Positions 47,839-57,659 of a DNA stretch of 64,000 nt are shown here, piece by piece. Both the position numbers and the translations under genes were made by a program. The notes under the pieces were generated by a model that saw nothing but the letters and a program-made list of their open reading frames with translations, made no database searches and was not told the DNA's origin. The stretch is from Rahnella bruchi (GTDB lineage: Bacteria; Pseudomonadota; Gammaproteobacteria; Enterobacterales; Enterobacteriaceae), in NCBI RefSeq assembly GCF_003614975.1, contig NZ_QZWI01000015.1:62001-126000 (forward strand), in the 5' to 3' direction. Within the stretch, counting starts at the first letter, position 1, and the number at the start of each line of letters is the position of its first letter.

Positions 47839-47906
47839 TGTGATTTGCATCACAAATTAAATGTATGCGTAATTTCTGTTGTTACACCATAGTGACGACC
47901 GTCACG
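47839..47906 (+). promoter_or_regulatory. Two CRP sites upstream of udp
   Basis: TGTGATTTGCATCACA at 47839-47854 is a perfect TGTGA-N6-TCACA palindrome. A second weaker site AGTGACGACCGTCACG lies at 47891-47906. The centres are 52 bp apart, about five helical turns, the geometry known for CRP/CytR-controlled nucleoside genes such as E. coli udp and deoP2. CytR would bind between them. Confidence 0.85.
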
Positions 47907-47985
47907 AAATAACGTCACAATGTTCAGTACAGTTGCCGGGTGTTCCTCCTGCCAATTTATGACCTTACACACAGAGGAGTTTGTT

Positions 47986-48747
47986 ATGTCTCAGCCTGAA
48001 GTTTTCCATCTTGGCCTGGCCAAAAAAGATTTAAACGGCGCGACGCTGGCGATTGTTCCCGGCGACCCTGAGCGCGTGGAAAAAATTGCCAAACTGATGG
48101 AGAATCCGGTTCGTCTGGCTTCCCACCGCGAATTTACCTCATGGCGTGCTGAGCTTGACGGCAAATCTGTGATTGTTTGTTCGACCGGTATTGGTGGTCC
48201 TTCGACTTCCATCGCGGTTGAAGAACTGGCACAGCTGGGGATCCGTACTTTCCTGCGCGTCGGTACAACCGGTGCTATCCAGCCACACATTAATGTTGGC
48301 GACGTGCTGGTCACTACCGCAGCCGTCCGCCTTGATGGCGCAAGCCTGCACTTCGCACCAATGGAATTCCCGGCGGTAGCCGATTTTGCCTGCACTACCG
48401 CACTGGTTGCTGCCGCAGAATCCGTTGGCGCTGCCACGCACATTGGCGTTACCGCGTCTTCTGACACCTTCTATCCGGGTCAGGAACGTTATGACACGTT
48501 CTCCGGCCGCGTCGTTCGTCGCTTCAAAGAATCGATGAAAGAGTGGCAGGAAATGGGCGTTATGAACTACGAAATGGAATCCGCTACCTTGCTGACCATG
48601 TGTGCCAGCCAGGGCCTGCGTGCGGGTATGGTTGCCGGTGTTATCGTGAACCGTACGCAGCAGGAAATTCCTAATGCGGAAACCATGAAGAAGACCGAGA
48701 GCCATGCGGTCAGGATTGTTGTAGAAGCCGCTCGACGTCTGATCTAA
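47986..48747 (+). CDS. udp: Uridine phosphorylase
   Basis: Udp cleaves uridine with phosphate to uracil and ribose-1-phosphate for nucleoside salvage. The 253-residue protein begins [35 protein letters not shown]. It has the family signature [20 protein letters not shown] and the substrate-site segment [19 protein letters not shown], with [12 protein letters not shown]. The ATG at 47986 has AGAGGAG upstream. It is controlled by the CRP sites described and closed by a terminator. Confidence 0.97.
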   Translation: MSQPEVFHLGLAKKDLNGATLAIVPGDPERVEKIAKLMENPVRLASHREFTSWRAELDGKSVIVCSTGIGGPSTSIAVEELAQLGIRTFLRVGTTGAIQPHINVGDVLVTTAAVRLDGASLHFAPMEFPAVADFACTTALVAAAESVGAATHIGVTASSDTFYPGQERYDTFSGRVVRRFKESMKEWQEMGVMNYEMESATLLTMCASQGLRAGMVAGVIVNRTQQEIPNAETMKKTESHAVRIVVEAARRLI

Positions 48748-48754
48748 TTTCCCG

Positions 48755-48800
48755 TCATCCTTCGAGCCGCAGATGCGATGGCTGCGCTCGCAAACCTGAA
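48755..48800. repeat. Candidate dispersed repeat fragment after udp
   Basis: The sequence around TTCGAGCCGCAGATGCGATG and GGCTGCGCTCGCAAACC resembles a short dispersed element (TTCAAG-CTGCA-type with GGCTGCGCTC) that I associate with intergenic regions of Serratia/Yersinia relatives. A shorter related stretch, TTTCAAGCTGCACTTGCAG, lies at about 22615-22633. Recognition is from memory of the pattern only. Confidence 0.35.
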
Positions 48801-48819
48801 TCACTGACTAATCTCACAT

Positions 48820-48852
48820 TGATGGGCTGCCTCTGGCGGCCCATTTTTTTGC
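48820..48852 (+). terminator. udp terminator
   Basis: ATGGGCTGCC-TCT-GGCGGCCCAT followed by TTTTTTT, 73 bp after the udp stop. Confidence 0.9.
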
Positions 48853-48904
48853 CCTGTTAAGCAGATCTGTTAAGGTCATGTTAGTAATGCGTCTGGAATA
48901 ATTG

Positions 48905-49474
48905 ATGAATTCCGGCTCCGTATCTCTGATTAAAGGAACTGCATTTTTGACTGTTCATGACCTTCTCGATTACACGACCACCTTTATCCGTGCACATCAG
49001 GTATGGGCCGCGCCTATCGTCTTCTTTCTGGCTTTTGGCGAGTCTCTGGCCTTTTTGTCGTTGCTCCTTCCGGCAACCTTTATCCTGCTGGGACTGGGCG
49101 CGCTGATTGGCGAAACCGGTATTCCCTTCTGGCCAATCTGGGCTGCTGCGGCTGCAGGGGCTTTCTTCGGCGACTGGCTTTCCTATTGGGTCGGCAACCA
49201 TTTTCAGGACAGAGTTGGGAACTTCTGGCCTTTCTCCCGTCATCCGCAAATGCTGGTTCGCGGGCATGCCTTTTTTGAAAAATGGGGTATGCCGGGCGCA
49301 TTTATAGGCCGTTTCTTTGGCCCGCTGCGCGCCGTTGTGCCGCTGGTCGCCGGTATCTGCGGTATGCCGCAAAAGTATTTTCAGATAGCCAATGTAACGT
49401 CGGCGCTTATCTGGGCTTTCGGCATTCTGGCTCCCGGTGCTTTCGGCATTCAGTGGCTGAGCCGCTGGTTCTGA
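48905..49474 (+). CDS. DedA-family inner-membrane protein
   Basis: DedA/VTT proteins are polytopic inner-membrane proteins linked to lipid (undecaprenyl phosphate) translocation and membrane homeostasis. The sequence has the re-entrant FFLAFGESLAFLSLLLPATFILLGLGALIG motif and the family signature FIGRFFGPLRAVVPLVAGICGMPQKYFQ, with conserved arginines. A GD near residue 84 (GAFFGDWLSYWVG) is also typical. The ATG at 48905 gives 189 residues. A TTG at 48947 with AAAGGA upstream would give about 175 and is equally possible. E. coli has no DedA gene between udp and rmuC. Confidence 0.88.
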   Translation: MNSGSVSLIKGTAFLTVHDLLDYTTTFIRAHQVWAAPIVFFLAFGESLAFLSLLLPATFILLGLGALIGETGIPFWPIWAAAAAGAFFGDWLSYWVGNHFQDRVGNFWPFSRHPQMLVRGHAFFEKWGMPGAFIGRFFGPLRAVVPLVAGICGMPQKYFQIANVTSALIWAFGILAPGAFGIQWLSRWF

Positions 49475-49571
49475 ATCCTGCTCCCTGTGGCTGACCGCCG
49501 CAAGGGGGCAGGTGCAGAGAAATTCTCTTCTGGAAGACGTCTCGCAAAGGCTCAATGCAACAGAAAATAGA

Positions 49572-49587
49572 CTGGACATCCATACAG
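49572..49587 (+). promoter_or_regulatory. LexA-like SOS box upstream of rmuC
   Basis: CTGGACATCCATACAG fits CTGT-N8-ACAG with one mismatch and lies 45 bp before the rmuC start. As I recall, rmuC (yigN) has been listed among LexA-controlled genes in E. coli, which supports the reading. Confidence 0.5.
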
Positions 49588-49631
49588 CCTGACATTACCT
49601 TGGCCGCAAGAGACTTCAAGAGGGAAATCGC

Positions 49632-51167
49632 GTGGATATCAGCATTCTGACTGCCCTGGCAGCGGCGTTAATTGGCTTACTGTTGGGATGGCTCATCGCC
49701 AGTTTGCGACAACAGCAACAGCAGACGGAGTATGAAACGCAACGCCGTTTACTGGAACAATCGCTGGAACAGGTCAGGGCGGAAAATGATACGTATAAAA
49801 GCGAGAGGCTGTCGGGCCAGCAGCAACTGCGTGAAGCCGAACTGGAACTGAGGAAACTGCACAGCCTGCAGGCCGCCAGTCAGGAGAAACTGCAATTACT
49901 GGCGCACTGGCAAAACGAGTGCGAGCAACTGAATCAGGAACTGCGCGCACAGCGGGAAATCAACAGTGCTCAGGAGGCCGAATTGCGTGAGGTGTCCACC
50001 CGTCTGGATGAAACCCGCATGGCAGCCGAAGAAAAACAACGTCTGCTGATCAACAGCGAACAGCGCCTGAGCAGCCAGTTTGAAAATCTGGCGAACCGGA
50101 TTTTTGAACAAAATGGCCGTCGCGCCGACGAACAGAACAAGCAAAGCCTCGACAAATTACTGTTGCCGCTGCGCGAGCAACTCGACGGATTCCGACGTCA
50201 GGTGCAGGACAGCTTCGGACAAGAAGCCCGTGAACGGCATACGCTGGCGCACGAGATCCGCAATCTGCAACAGCTGAACGTCGAAATGGCGCGTGAAGCT
50301 GTCAATCTGACCAAGGCTCTGAAAGGTGACAACAAAACCCAGGGTAACTGGGGTGAAGTGGTACTCAGCCGCGTGCTTGAAGCTTCCGGATTGCGCGAAG
50401 GATATGAGTATCAGAAGCAGGTCAGTGTGCAGGTAGACAGCAACAGCCGCATGCAACCCGATGTGGTCGTACGGTTACCGCAGAACAAAGACGTGGTGAT
50501 TGATGCCAAAATGACGCTGGTCGCTTACGAGCGTTATTTTAACAGTGAAGATGACGCTGAGCGTGAAATCGCGCTGAATGAGCACATTGCCTCGGTGCGT
50601 GGCCATATCCGCTTGCTGGGCCGTAAAGATTATCAGCAACTGCCTGGTTTGCGCAGCCTGGATTATGTGCTGATGTTTATCCCCGTCGAACCCGCGTTTC
50701 TGCTGGCGATCGACCGGGAGCCCGAATTGATCAGCGAAGCCCTGCGCCACAATATTATGCTTGTCAGCCCGACAACTCTGCTGGTGGCGTTACGTACGAT
50801 CAGCAACCTGTGGCGCTACGAACACCAGAGCCAGAATGCCAAACGTATCGCCGATCGCGCTGCGCGTCTTTACGACAAACTGCGGCTGTTTGTGGATGAC
50901 ATGGAGTCGATGGGGCAAAGTCTCGATAAAGCGCAGGGAAGTTATCGTTCCGCGATGAATAAACTCTCGCAAGGCCGTGGTAATCTTATCGGGCAGGTTG
51001 AGAGTTTTCGTGCTCTGGGTGTTGAAGTTAAACGGCCAATTAGTCCGTCTCTGGCTGAGATGGCTAAAGCGGAAAATGAACCTGAAGATACCGCATCTCT
51101 GCCAGATACCTCTGATGCGGAAGAAGAACAAACACTGAACCCGCGCGAGCTAAACCCGCATCAATAG
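49632..51167 (+). CDS. rmuC: DNA recombination protein RmuC
   Basis: RmuC restrains recombination at inverted repeats; the family has a predicted nuclease fold. The 511-residue protein has a single N-terminal membrane segment (ALAAALIGLLLGWLIASL). A long coiled coil rich in Gln and Glu follows (about 25-190). The conserved domain reads GNWGEVVLSRVLEASGLREGYEY, QPDVVVRLPQNKDVVIDAKMTLVAYERY and YVLMFIPVEPAFLLA. It starts with GTG preceded by GAGGGAAA. A LexA-like site lies upstream. Confidence 0.95.
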   Translation: MDISILTALAAALIGLLLGWLIASLRQQQQQTEYETQRRLLEQSLEQVRAENDTYKSERLSGQQQLREAELELRKLHSLQAASQEKLQLLAHWQNECEQLNQELRAQREINSAQEAELREVSTRLDETRMAAEEKQRLLINSEQRLSSQFENLANRIFEQNGRRADEQNKQSLDKLLLPLREQLDGFRRQVQDSFGQEARERHTLAHEIRNLQQLNVEMAREAVNLTKALKGDNKTQGNWGEVVLSRVLEASGLREGYEYQKQVSVQVDSNSRMQPDVVVRLPQNKDVVIDAKMTLVAYERYFNSEDDAEREIALNEHIASVRGHIRLLGRKDYQQLPGLRSLDYVLMFIPVEPAFLLAIDREPELISEALRHNIMLVSPTTLLVALRTISNLWRYEHQSQNAKRIADRAARLYDKLRLFVDDMESMGQSLDKAQGSYRSAMNKLSQGRGNLIGQVESFRALGVEVKRPISPSLAEMAKAENEPEDTASLPDTSDAEEEQTLNPRELNPHQ

Positions 51168-51315
51168 GCCGCGCTTGCCCGAATGATCCGTAGTGCATTT
51201 CTGATTCAACGAATGAATCATTGCAATATGTTGAATCACCATCGGTGATGGGGCTTTCCTATGGGTTCTGATACACTTCTCCCCAAGAGTTCGACTGAAA
51301 AAGCAGGCATATAAA

Positions 51316-52071
51316 ATGGAAAAGCAGACGCAGGAAACCACTCATTTTGGTTTTCGCACAGTAGCCAAAGATGAAAAACAGGAAATGGTGGCAGAAGTCT
51401 TCCATTCCGTTGCGGCAAAATATGATTTGATGAATGACCTGATGTCTTTCGGTATTCATCGCATCTGGAAGCGTTTCACTATCGATTGCAGCGGTGTCCG
51501 TCAGGGGCAACGTGTGCTCGATCTGGCCGGTGGTACGGGTGACCTGACCGCAAAATTCTCCCGTCTGGTGGGTGAAAAGGGCGAAGTGGTTCTCGCTGAT
51601 ATCAACGATTCCATGCTGAAGATGGGCCGCGAAAAGCTGCGTAATCTCGGCATCGTCGGTAACGTCAGCTACGTTCAGGCGAACGCCGAAGCACTGCCTT
51701 TCCCCGATAATTATTTTGACTGCATCACGATTTCCTTCGGCTTACGTAATGTCACCGAAAAAGAAAAAGCGCTGCGTTCAATGTTCCGTGTGCTTAAGCC
51801 GGGTGGCCGTTTACTGGTTCTGGAATTCTCCAAACCTCTCCTCAAGCCGTTGAGCAAAGCCTACGATACCTATTCCTTCCACATCCTGCCGCGCATTGGT
51901 GAACTGGTTGCGCAGGATGCTGAGAGCTACCGCTATCTGGCCGAATCTATTCGTATGCACCCTGATCAGGAAACCCTGAAGGGCATGATGGGCGATGCCG
52001 GTTTTGAAAATGTGACGTATCACAATCTGACGGGTGGCATTGTCGCGCTGCATCGGGGTTTCAAATTCTGA
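51316..52071 (+). CDS. ubiE: Ubiquinone/menaquinone C-methyltransferase UbiE
   Basis: UbiE methylates both the ubiquinone intermediate (DDMQ stage) and demethylmenaquinone using SAM. The 251-residue protein has [30 protein letters not shown] motif [38 protein letters not shown] and [31 protein letters not shown]. It heads ubiE-ubiJ-ubiB; the first ubiJ ATG follows its stop by one base. Confidence 0.97.
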   Translation: MEKQTQETTHFGFRTVAKDEKQEMVAEVFHSVAAKYDLMNDLMSFGIHRIWKRFTIDCSGVRQGQRVLDLAGGTGDLTAKFSRLVGEKGEVVLADINDSMLKMGREKLRNLGIVGNVSYVQANAEALPFPDNYFDCITISFGLRNVTEKEKALRSMFRVLKPGGRLLVLEFSKPLLKPLSKAYDTYSFHILPRIGELVAQDAESYRYLAESIRMHPDQETLKGMMGDAGFENVTYHNLTGGIVALHRGFKF

Positions 52072-52072
52072 T

Positions 52073-52693
52073 ATGGGTATGCCGATGTTGTTAACGCCGT
52101 TGCTGACTGCCGCTATCGAGACGCCGCTTAATTTTCTGCTTTTCAAAGATCGCAGCATGAAGGCGGCGCGCACGCGTCTGGCAGGTAAAGTTTTACGTGT
52201 TGAATTGCAGGAACTGAGCGCACCGCTGACGTTTGTTTTCAGCGAGCAAAAAATCGACGTGCTCGGACAATGGGACGGCGCGGCCGATTGCACCGTCACT
52301 TCCCGGATTTCATCTCTGCGTAAATTACGTGATCGTCAGCAGCTGTCGCCAATGATGCGCAGCGGCGAACTGGTGGTCGACGGTGATATTTCCGTGGTTC
52401 AGCAGTTTTCCGCGTTGCTGGATTTGGCTGAGTTTGAGCCCGCAGAATTCCTGGCACCCTATATCGGTGATATTGCCGCTCAGGGGTTAAGTCAGGCGGT
52501 TCAGGGTGGTTTTCGTTTTCTGCAAAAAGGCGTGAAGCACCAGCAAAGTTATGTGGCGCAGACGCTTACCGAAGAGTGGAAAATGGCGCCTGGCCCGCTG
52601 GAAGTTGTCTGGTTTAGCGATGAGGTTTCTGCGCTGGTGCACGAACTGGATGCGCTGGATAAACGTATCGAAAAACTGGAGGGCAAACCGTGA
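52073..52693 (+). CDS. ubiJ: Ubiquinone biosynthesis accessory factor UbiJ
   Basis: UbiJ is a cytosolic lipid-binding (SCP2-like) scaffold of the Ubi metabolon. The 206-residue protein has an N-terminal SCP2 region ([31 protein letters not shown]) and [46 protein letters not shown]-terminal helix [21 protein letters not shown] closes it. I chose the ATG at 52073 because an upstream in-frame start would overlap ubiE; ATGs at 52079 and 52085 are also possible. Its last four bases overlap ubiB. In E. coli the 3' part encodes the EsrE RNA; I could not test that here. Confidence 0.9.
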   Translation: MGMPMLLTPLLTAAIETPLNFLLFKDRSMKAARTRLAGKVLRVELQELSAPLTFVFSEQKIDVLGQWDGAADCTVTSRISSLRKLRDRQQLSPMMRSGELVVDGDISVVQQFSALLDLAEFEPAEFLAPYIGDIAAQGLSQAVQGGFRFLQKGVKHQQSYVAQTLTEEWKMAPGPLEVVWFSDEVSALVHELDALDKRIEKLEGKP

Positions 52694-54321
52694 CGCCTAG
52701 GGAAATGCGACGTTTATATCTGATTATCCGCATGTTTCTGATCTACGGCCTTGACGAACTGATCCCTAAAATCCGCTTAACGCTGCCGCTGCGAATGGGT
52801 CGTTATCTTTTTTTCTGGTTACCTCATCGTCATAAAGAAAAGCCATTGGGTGAGCGCATGCGTCTGGCGCTGGAACAACTTGGGCCGGTATGGATCAAGT
52901 TCGGTCAGATGATGTCGACACGCCGTGATCTTTTCCCTCCGCATATTGCCGATCAGCTTGCTCTGCTGCAGGACCATGTGCCGCCGTTTGATGGTGCCAA
53001 AGCGCGTCAGCAAATTGATGCCGCACTCGGTGGCCCGCTGGAAACCTGGTTTGATGAATTCGATCAGACGCCGCTGGCTTCTGCCTCGATTGCACAGGTT
53101 CATACGGCAATCCTCAAGGAAAATGGCAAACCGGTGGTGCTTAAGGTGATCCGCCCAGACATTTTGCCGACTATTGTGGCGGATATCCGCCTGATGTCGC
53201 GTCTTGCGGGCTGGCTGCCGATTTTGCTGCCAGATGGTCGCCGTTTGCGCCCGCGTGAAGTGGTGCGCGAATATGAGAAAACTTTGCTCGATGAACTGAA
53301 TCTGTTACGTGAAGCAGCAAATGCGATTCAGCTTCGTCGTAACTTTGAAGGCAGCCCGATGCTGTATGTGCCGGAAGTGTATCCGGACTACTGCAGTGAA
53401 AGCCTGATGGTCATGGAGCGCATTTACGGCATTCCAGTTTCTGATATTGAGGCTCTGAAAAAGCAGGGCACTAATATGAAACTGCTGGCAGAACGTGGCG
53501 TGCAGGTGTTCTTCACGCAGGTTTTCCGCGACAGTTTCTTCCACGCCGATATGCATCCGGGCAATATTTTCGTCAGCTACGAAACGCCGGAAGACCCTTG
53601 CTACATAGGGATCGATTGCGGCATAGTGGGTTCGCTCAATAAGGAAGACAAGCGCTATCTGGCGGAGAACTTCATCGCGTTCTTTAACCGCGATTATCGC
53701 AAAGTGGCTGAGCTGCATGTCGATTCCGGCTGGGTCCCCCGCGATACCAACGTTGAAGAATTCGAATTTGCTATTCGTACAGTCTGCGAACCGATTTTTG
53801 AGAAACCGCTGGCAGAGATTTCCTTTGGCAACGTATTGTTAAACCTGTTTAACACGGCGCGCCGCTTTAATATGGAAGTCCAGCCTCAGCTGGTATTGCT
53901 GCAAAAAACGCTGTTGTATGTCGAAGGCCTCGGGCGTCAGCTTTATCCTCAGCTGGATTTGTGGACTACGGCGAAGCCGTTTCTTGAAAGCTGGGTACGG
54001 GATCAGGTCGGTTTACCGGCGATGATCCGTGCACTGAAAGAGCGTGCGCCGTTCTGGCTCGAGAAAATGCCAGAGTTGCCGGATTTGGTGTATCAGAGTC
54101 TGCATCAGCACAAGCTTTTGCAATACAACATTGAGAAGCTTTCCTCACAGATCCATAACCAGAGTTCCCGTCAGGGTCAGTCTCGTTATCTTCTGGGAAT
54201 AGGTGCGACGCTGTTGTTAAGCGGAACACTTTTGCTGTTAGGCGACGTGAAAATTTACCCGGCCTGCCTGATGGCTGCCGGTGCTGTTTCCTGGTTAATC
54301 GGATGGAAGCGCGCCAGCTAA
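52690..54321 (+). CDS. ubiB: Ubiquinone biosynthesis kinase-like ATPase UbiB
   Basis: UbiB is an atypical kinase-like protein with ATPase activity needed for ubiquinone synthesis, anchored in the inner membrane. The 543-residue sequence has the KxGQ motif [16 protein letters not shown], the Ala-rich nucleotide loop [10 protein letters not shown], the catalytic [13 protein letters not shown] and IDCGIVG (DFG-equivalent). Two C-terminal membrane helices ([19 protein letters not shown] and [15 protein letters not shown]) follow. It overlaps ubiJ by four bases. Confidence 0.97.
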   Translation: MTPREMRRLYLIIRMFLIYGLDELIPKIRLTLPLRMGRYLFFWLPHRHKEKPLGERMRLALEQLGPVWIKFGQMMSTRRDLFPPHIADQLALLQDHVPPFDGAKARQQIDAALGGPLETWFDEFDQTPLASASIAQVHTAILKENGKPVVLKVIRPDILPTIVADIRLMSRLAGWLPILLPDGRRLRPREVVREYEKTLLDELNLLREAANAIQLRRNFEGSPMLYVPEVYPDYCSESLMVMERIYGIPVSDIEALKKQGTNMKLLAERGVQVFFTQVFRDSFFHADMHPGNIFVSYETPEDPCYIGIDCGIVGSLNKEDKRYLAENFIAFFNRDYRKVAELHVDSGWVPRDTNVEEFEFAIRTVCEPIFEKPLAEISFGNVLLNLFNTARRFNMEVQPQLVLLQKTLLYVEGLGRQLYPQLDLWTTAKPFLESWVRDQVGLPAMIRALKERAPFWLEKMPELPDLVYQSLHQHKLLQYNIEKLSSQIHNQSSRQGQSRYLLGIGATLLLSGTLLLLGDVKIYPACLMAAGAVSWLIGWKRAS

Positions 54322-54394
54322 TCATATTTGTTTTAAATTGAATGCCGTTTGCGAACGGCAATGAATGTCGTTCCTTCCTATTGAGGTGAAAAAA

Positions 54395-54661
54395 ATGGGT
54401 GGTATTAGTATTACAAAAATCCTGATTCTCGTTGTTCTTGTGGTACTGCTGTTCGGTACGAAGAAACTGCGTGGTCTGGGTTCAGATTTGGGCGCTTCCA
54501 TCAAAGGCTTCAAAAAGGCCATGAGTGATGACGACAGTCAGCCAAAAACCAAAGACGCTGACATTTCTCCTACTGATGCTGATTTCACGGCTAAGTCTGT
54601 AGAAAGCAAACCAGAAGCGAAAGCAGAAGACACCAAGAGCCAAAACAAAGAGCAGGTATAA
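54395..54661 (+). CDS. tatA: Sec-independent protein translocase subunit TatA
   Basis: TatA forms the size-fitting channel element of the twin-arginine export system. The 88-residue protein has a short N-terminal helix (MGGISITKILILVVLVVLLFG), the FGTKKLRGLGSDLGASIKGFKKAM hinge and amphipathic helix, and a charged unstructured tail. The ATG at 54395, with GAGGTG upstream, gives the standard TatA start. Confidence 0.97.
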   Translation: MGGISITKILILVVLVVLLFGTKKLRGLGSDLGASIKGFKKAMSDDDSQPKTKDADISPTDADFTAKSVESKPEAKAEDTKSQNKEQV

Positions 54662-54664
54662 GCC

Positions 54665-55312
54665 GTGTTCGATATTGGATTTAGTGAACTGCTGCTGGTA
54701 TTGGTGATTGGCCTGGTTGTTCTCGGGCCGGAGCGTTTACCTGTAGCAGTGAGAACAGTAGCAGGCTGGATCCGTACGCTTCGTGCAATGGCTGCTTCAG
54801 TTCAAAGCGAATTATCGCAGGAGCTGAAACTTCAGGAATTGCAGGATAGCCTGAAGAAAGCGGAAGAGTCCGGTCTGAAGAATTTAACGCCTGAAATCAA
54901 AGCGTCCATGGACGAGTTGAAGGAAGCGGCAGAATCCATGAAAAAGTCGATCAATTCAGGGCTAAACCCTGCGGAGAAGGCGGTGGAAGAAGCCAAAGCT
55001 GAAGGCAATACCATTCATAATCCGGTTCTGGATGAAGCGGAAGCGCATCATGACGCAGGTGTTTCACCGGCAACGGCAGACAAAGTGGTTTCTGCTCCGG
55101 CAGGCGCGCCACAAAGCGCTGTTGAAGCCGCGCTGGCATCGAATAAAACCGCTCATGCTGCTCAGCCATTGATGACACCTACGGAACCGGTGCCTGATAC
55201 TTCTGTTGAGGTTGCACCGGTGACAAAAGCTGCTGTTGATGAAGCATCCGTTGCTGAACCTGCCGCACCCGTCAAACCGGCTTCATCAACCCAAACGACA
55301 GGTGACCGTTAA
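54665..55312 (+). CDS. tatB: Sec-independent protein translocase subunit TatB
   Basis: TatB works with TatC to recognise twin-arginine signal peptides. The 215-residue protein starts from GTG with [43 protein letters not shown], which contains the membrane helix, the conserved GPERLP and the amphipathic helix. A long helical region (45-110) follows. The Ala/Pro/Val-rich tail makes it about 45 residues longer than E. coli TatB (171). It lies 3 bp after tatA and 2 bp before tatC. Confidence 0.96.
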   Translation: MFDIGFSELLLVLVIGLVVLGPERLPVAVRTVAGWIRTLRAMAASVQSELSQELKLQELQDSLKKAEESGLKNLTPEIKASMDELKEAAESMKKSINSGLNPAEKAVEEAKAEGNTIHNPVLDEAEAHHDAGVSPATADKVVSAPAGAPQSAVEAALASNKTAHAAQPLMTPTEPVPDTSVEVAPVTKAAVDEASVAEPAAPVKPASSTQTTGDR

Positions 55313-55314
55313 AC

Positions 55315-56088
55315 ATGGCAGTTGAAGATACTCAACCACTGATCAGTCATCTGATTGAACTGCGCAAGCGTCTGCTGAATGCCATTATCTGCATTTTGGT
55401 GGTGTTTTTAGCGCTGGTTTATTTTGCAAATGACATCTATCAGCTGGTGGCCTCACCGCTGATTAAGCAGATGCCGATGGGCGCGAGCATGATTGCGACC
55501 GACGTCGCATCTCCGTTCTTTACGCCAATCAAACTGACGATGATCGTTTCGGTGTTCTTATCCGCACCATTCATTTTGTATCAGGTTTGGGCGTTTGTAG
55601 CGCCTGCGCTGTACAAACATGAACGACGTCTGATGATGCCGCTGCTGTTCTCAAGCTCTGCATTATTCTATCTCGGCGTGGCATTTGCGTACTTCGTGGT
55701 GTTCCCGCTGGCGTTTGCTTTCTTTGCGAAAACAGCACCGGTAGGCGTACAGATTGCGACTGACATTAACAACTATCTCGATTTCGTGATGGCATTGTTC
55801 ATGGCCTTTGGTGTCTCTTTCGAAGTGCCTATCGCGATTGTGCTGCTCTGCTGGAGTGGCGTGACTACGCCGGAAGACCTGAAAAAGAAACGTCCTTATG
55901 TCCTGGTCGGGGCATTCGTGGTTGGCATGTTGCTAACGCCGCCGGATGTGTTCTCGCAAACGCTGCTGGCAATCCCGATGTATCTGCTGTTTGAAATTGG
56001 TGTGTTCTTTGCCCGTTTCTACGTCGGAGCACGCCGCCGGTCTGATGTCGATTCTGAGTCTGATACCGATCCGGATCAGCCTGCATAA
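55315..56088 (+). CDS. tatC: Sec-independent protein translocase subunit TatC
   Basis: TatC is the six-helix core of the Tat receptor. The 257-residue protein begins [24 protein letters not shown] with the conserved N-terminal signal-binding residues. The first periplasmic loop and [20 protein letters not shown] follow, then the glutamate-containing helix [48 protein letters not shown] closes the family pattern. It ends the tatABC set; a hairpin separates it from tatD. Confidence 0.98.
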   Translation: MAVEDTQPLISHLIELRKRLLNAIICILVVFLALVYFANDIYQLVASPLIKQMPMGASMIATDVASPFFTPIKLTMIVSVFLSAPFILYQVWAFVAPALYKHERRLMMPLLFSSSALFYLGVAFAYFVVFPLAFAFFAKTAPVGVQIATDINNYLDFVMALFMAFGVSFEVPIAIVLLCWSGVTTPEDLKKKRPYVLVGAFVVGMLLTPPDVFSQTLLAIPMYLLFEIGVFFARFYVGARRRSDVDSESDTDPDQPA

Positions 56089-56105
56089 TCCCTATTCTGC
56101 TTTAA

Positions 56106-56132
56106 AAAACCGCCCTGATGGGCGGTTTCTGT
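56106..56132 (+). terminator. Hairpin between tatC and tatD
   Basis: AAACCGCCC-TGAT-GGGCGGTTT followed by CTGTTTC. It ends 18 bp before tatD, so it may terminate or only attenuate transcription into tatD. Confidence 0.75.
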
Positions 56133-56145
56133 TTCAGGACTTCCC

Positions 56146-56937
56146 ATGTTTGAAATCGGTATAAATCTCACCAGCAGCCAGTTTGATAAAGACCGGCCAC
56201 AGGTAGTGGAAAGAGCCAGAGCCGCCGGGCTGAGCGGTATGTTGATCACCGGTACATCCGCGCAGGAAAGTGTTGAAGCGCAGAAGATGGCGGCAGAACA
56301 TCCGGATTTTTGCTGGTCAACTGCAGGCGTGCATCCGCATCAGGCCAGCGACTGGAATGAGCAGGTTGCCGCAGGTATTCGCAAGCTGGCGGAGTTGCCC
56401 AATGTTGTCGCCATCGGTGAATGCGGGCTGGATTTCAATCGCAACTTTTCTCCGGCAGACCTTCAGGAAGCCGCTTTTACAGCGCAACTTGCGCTGGCGA
56501 AAGACTTACAGCTGCCGGTGTTTTTACATTGTCGCGACGCCGGTGAGCGTTTTGCGGCATTGTTGAAACCCTGGCTGGCAAATTTGCCAGGTGGCGTGGT
56601 GCACTGCTTTACCGGCACACGACAGGAGCTTGAATTGTATTTGTCCCTTGGCCTGTCGATTGGAATTACCGGCTGGGTATGCGATGAGCGCCGCGGGCTG
56701 GAACTGCGTGAAATGCTGCCGCTGATCCCGGCTGAACGGCTGATGCTGGAAACTGATGCGCCGTATTTGTTGCCGCGGGATATGGAGAACAAACCTAAGA
56801 ACCGTCGTAACGAACCGGCTTTCCTGCCGCATATCGTGGAACAGGTGGCGTTATGGCGGGGTGAAGATCCGCAATGGCTGGCAGATATCACAGATGCCAA
56901 TGCACGTAAGCTATTTGCGTTGCCGGAACGTCGCTGA
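56146..56937 (+). CDS. tatD: 3'-5' ssDNA/RNA exonuclease TatD
   Basis: TatD is a metal-dependent TIM-barrel nuclease of the TatD/YcfH family, with 3'-5' exonuclease activity on ssDNA and RNA and a role in oxidative DNA damage. The 263-residue protein shows [46 protein letters not shown] and [12 protein letters not shown]. The N-terminal metal motif reads [10 protein letters not shown] instead of the HxH seen in other family members, as in E. coli TatD. It is not required for Tat export. Confidence 0.95.
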   Translation: MFEIGINLTSSQFDKDRPQVVERARAAGLSGMLITGTSAQESVEAQKMAAEHPDFCWSTAGVHPHQASDWNEQVAAGIRKLAELPNVVAIGECGLDFNRNFSPADLQEAAFTAQLALAKDLQLPVFLHCRDAGERFAALLKPWLANLPGGVVHCFTGTRQELELYLSLGLSIGITGWVCDERRGLELREMLPLIPAERLMLETDAPYLLPRDMENKPKNRRNEPAFLPHIVEQVALWRGEDPQWLADITDANARKLFALPERR

Positions 56938-56946
56938 GTCCAATGA

Positions 56947-56975
56947 AAAGGCACCGCCGAAGGGTGCCTTTTTCG
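56947..56975 (+). terminator. tatD / rfaH terminator
   Basis: AAGGCACC/GGTGCCTT stem with a 7-nt loop, then TTTCGTCTC, 10 bp after tatD and near the converging rfaH end. Confidence 0.85.
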
Positions 56976-56998
56976 TCTCAGTATGTGGAAAATAGCGG

Positions 56999-57487
56999 TC
57001 AGAGTTTCTGGAAGTGGGTATTTTCAATGCTCTGGCGAACAGGCTGATTGATAAGGTTGAGCATCAGCAGTGACCGGGCCTCACCATCGGGCTCAGTATA
57101 AATAGCTTCGATACCGGCGAAAATACCGTCAGTAATGACAACCGAATCGCCTTCATATGGCGTATCAGGATCGCGAACTTCAATCGTCGGTGGCTCCATC
57201 AGCTGTTTGATCACATCCGGCTGAACGGTTGCCAGTTTTGTACCAAAGCGAATGAAGTGGCTGACACCACGCGTTGCGTTGATCGTCGTGGTATGGATTC
57301 GCTCAGGGTCAAACTCGATGAACATGTAATTTGGAAACAAGGGCTCGCTGACCGCCGTGCGGCGTCCGCGCACCATTTTTTCCAGTGTGATCATCGGTGT
57401 CAGACAGTTAACCTGTTGGCGCTCAAGATGTTCTTTGGCGCGCAGAAGCTGACCGCGTTTGCAATAGAGTAAATACCAGGATTCCAT
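56999..57487 (-). CDS. rfaH: Transcription antitermination factor RfaH
   Basis: RfaH is a NusG paralogue that loads onto RNA polymerase at ops elements and lets it read through long virulence and LPS operons. Its C-terminal domain refolds to recruit ribosomes. The 162-residue protein starts [24 protein letters not shown] and has NGN-domain sequence [33 protein letters not shown]. The KOW-like C-terminus follows. The ATG at 57487 is chosen by family length; upstream in-frame ATGs add residues with no similarity. It is divergent from pepE. Confidence 0.95.
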   Translation of the reverse strand: MESWYLLYCKRGQLLRAKEHLERQQVNCLTPMITLEKMVRGRRTAVSEPLFPNYMFIEFDPERIHTTTINATRGVSHFIRFGTKLATVQPDVIKQLMEPPTIEVRDPDTPYEGDSVVITDGIFAGIEAIYTEPDGEARSLLMLNLINQPVRQSIENTHFQKL

Positions 57488-57659
57488 AGGTTCCCACATT
57501 AAAACGTTGAGCGGGGCAGCATACCAAAAGCCGCTCATGAGATACAGACGGCGCAAGTCTTTGCAGACGTTTGCTGATTGTCGACCCGTTATCTTTTATT
57601 ATCGAAGAAAAGCACGATCCTATCCCCTCTATCAGTCTTATTTTATCAGGAGAAGTCTC

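Noticed and set aside
56146-56937. Missing HxH metal motif in TatD taken as a defect
   Set aside because: E. coli TatD itself has the same replacement (VNLTS-type), so it is a family trait rather than a mutation.
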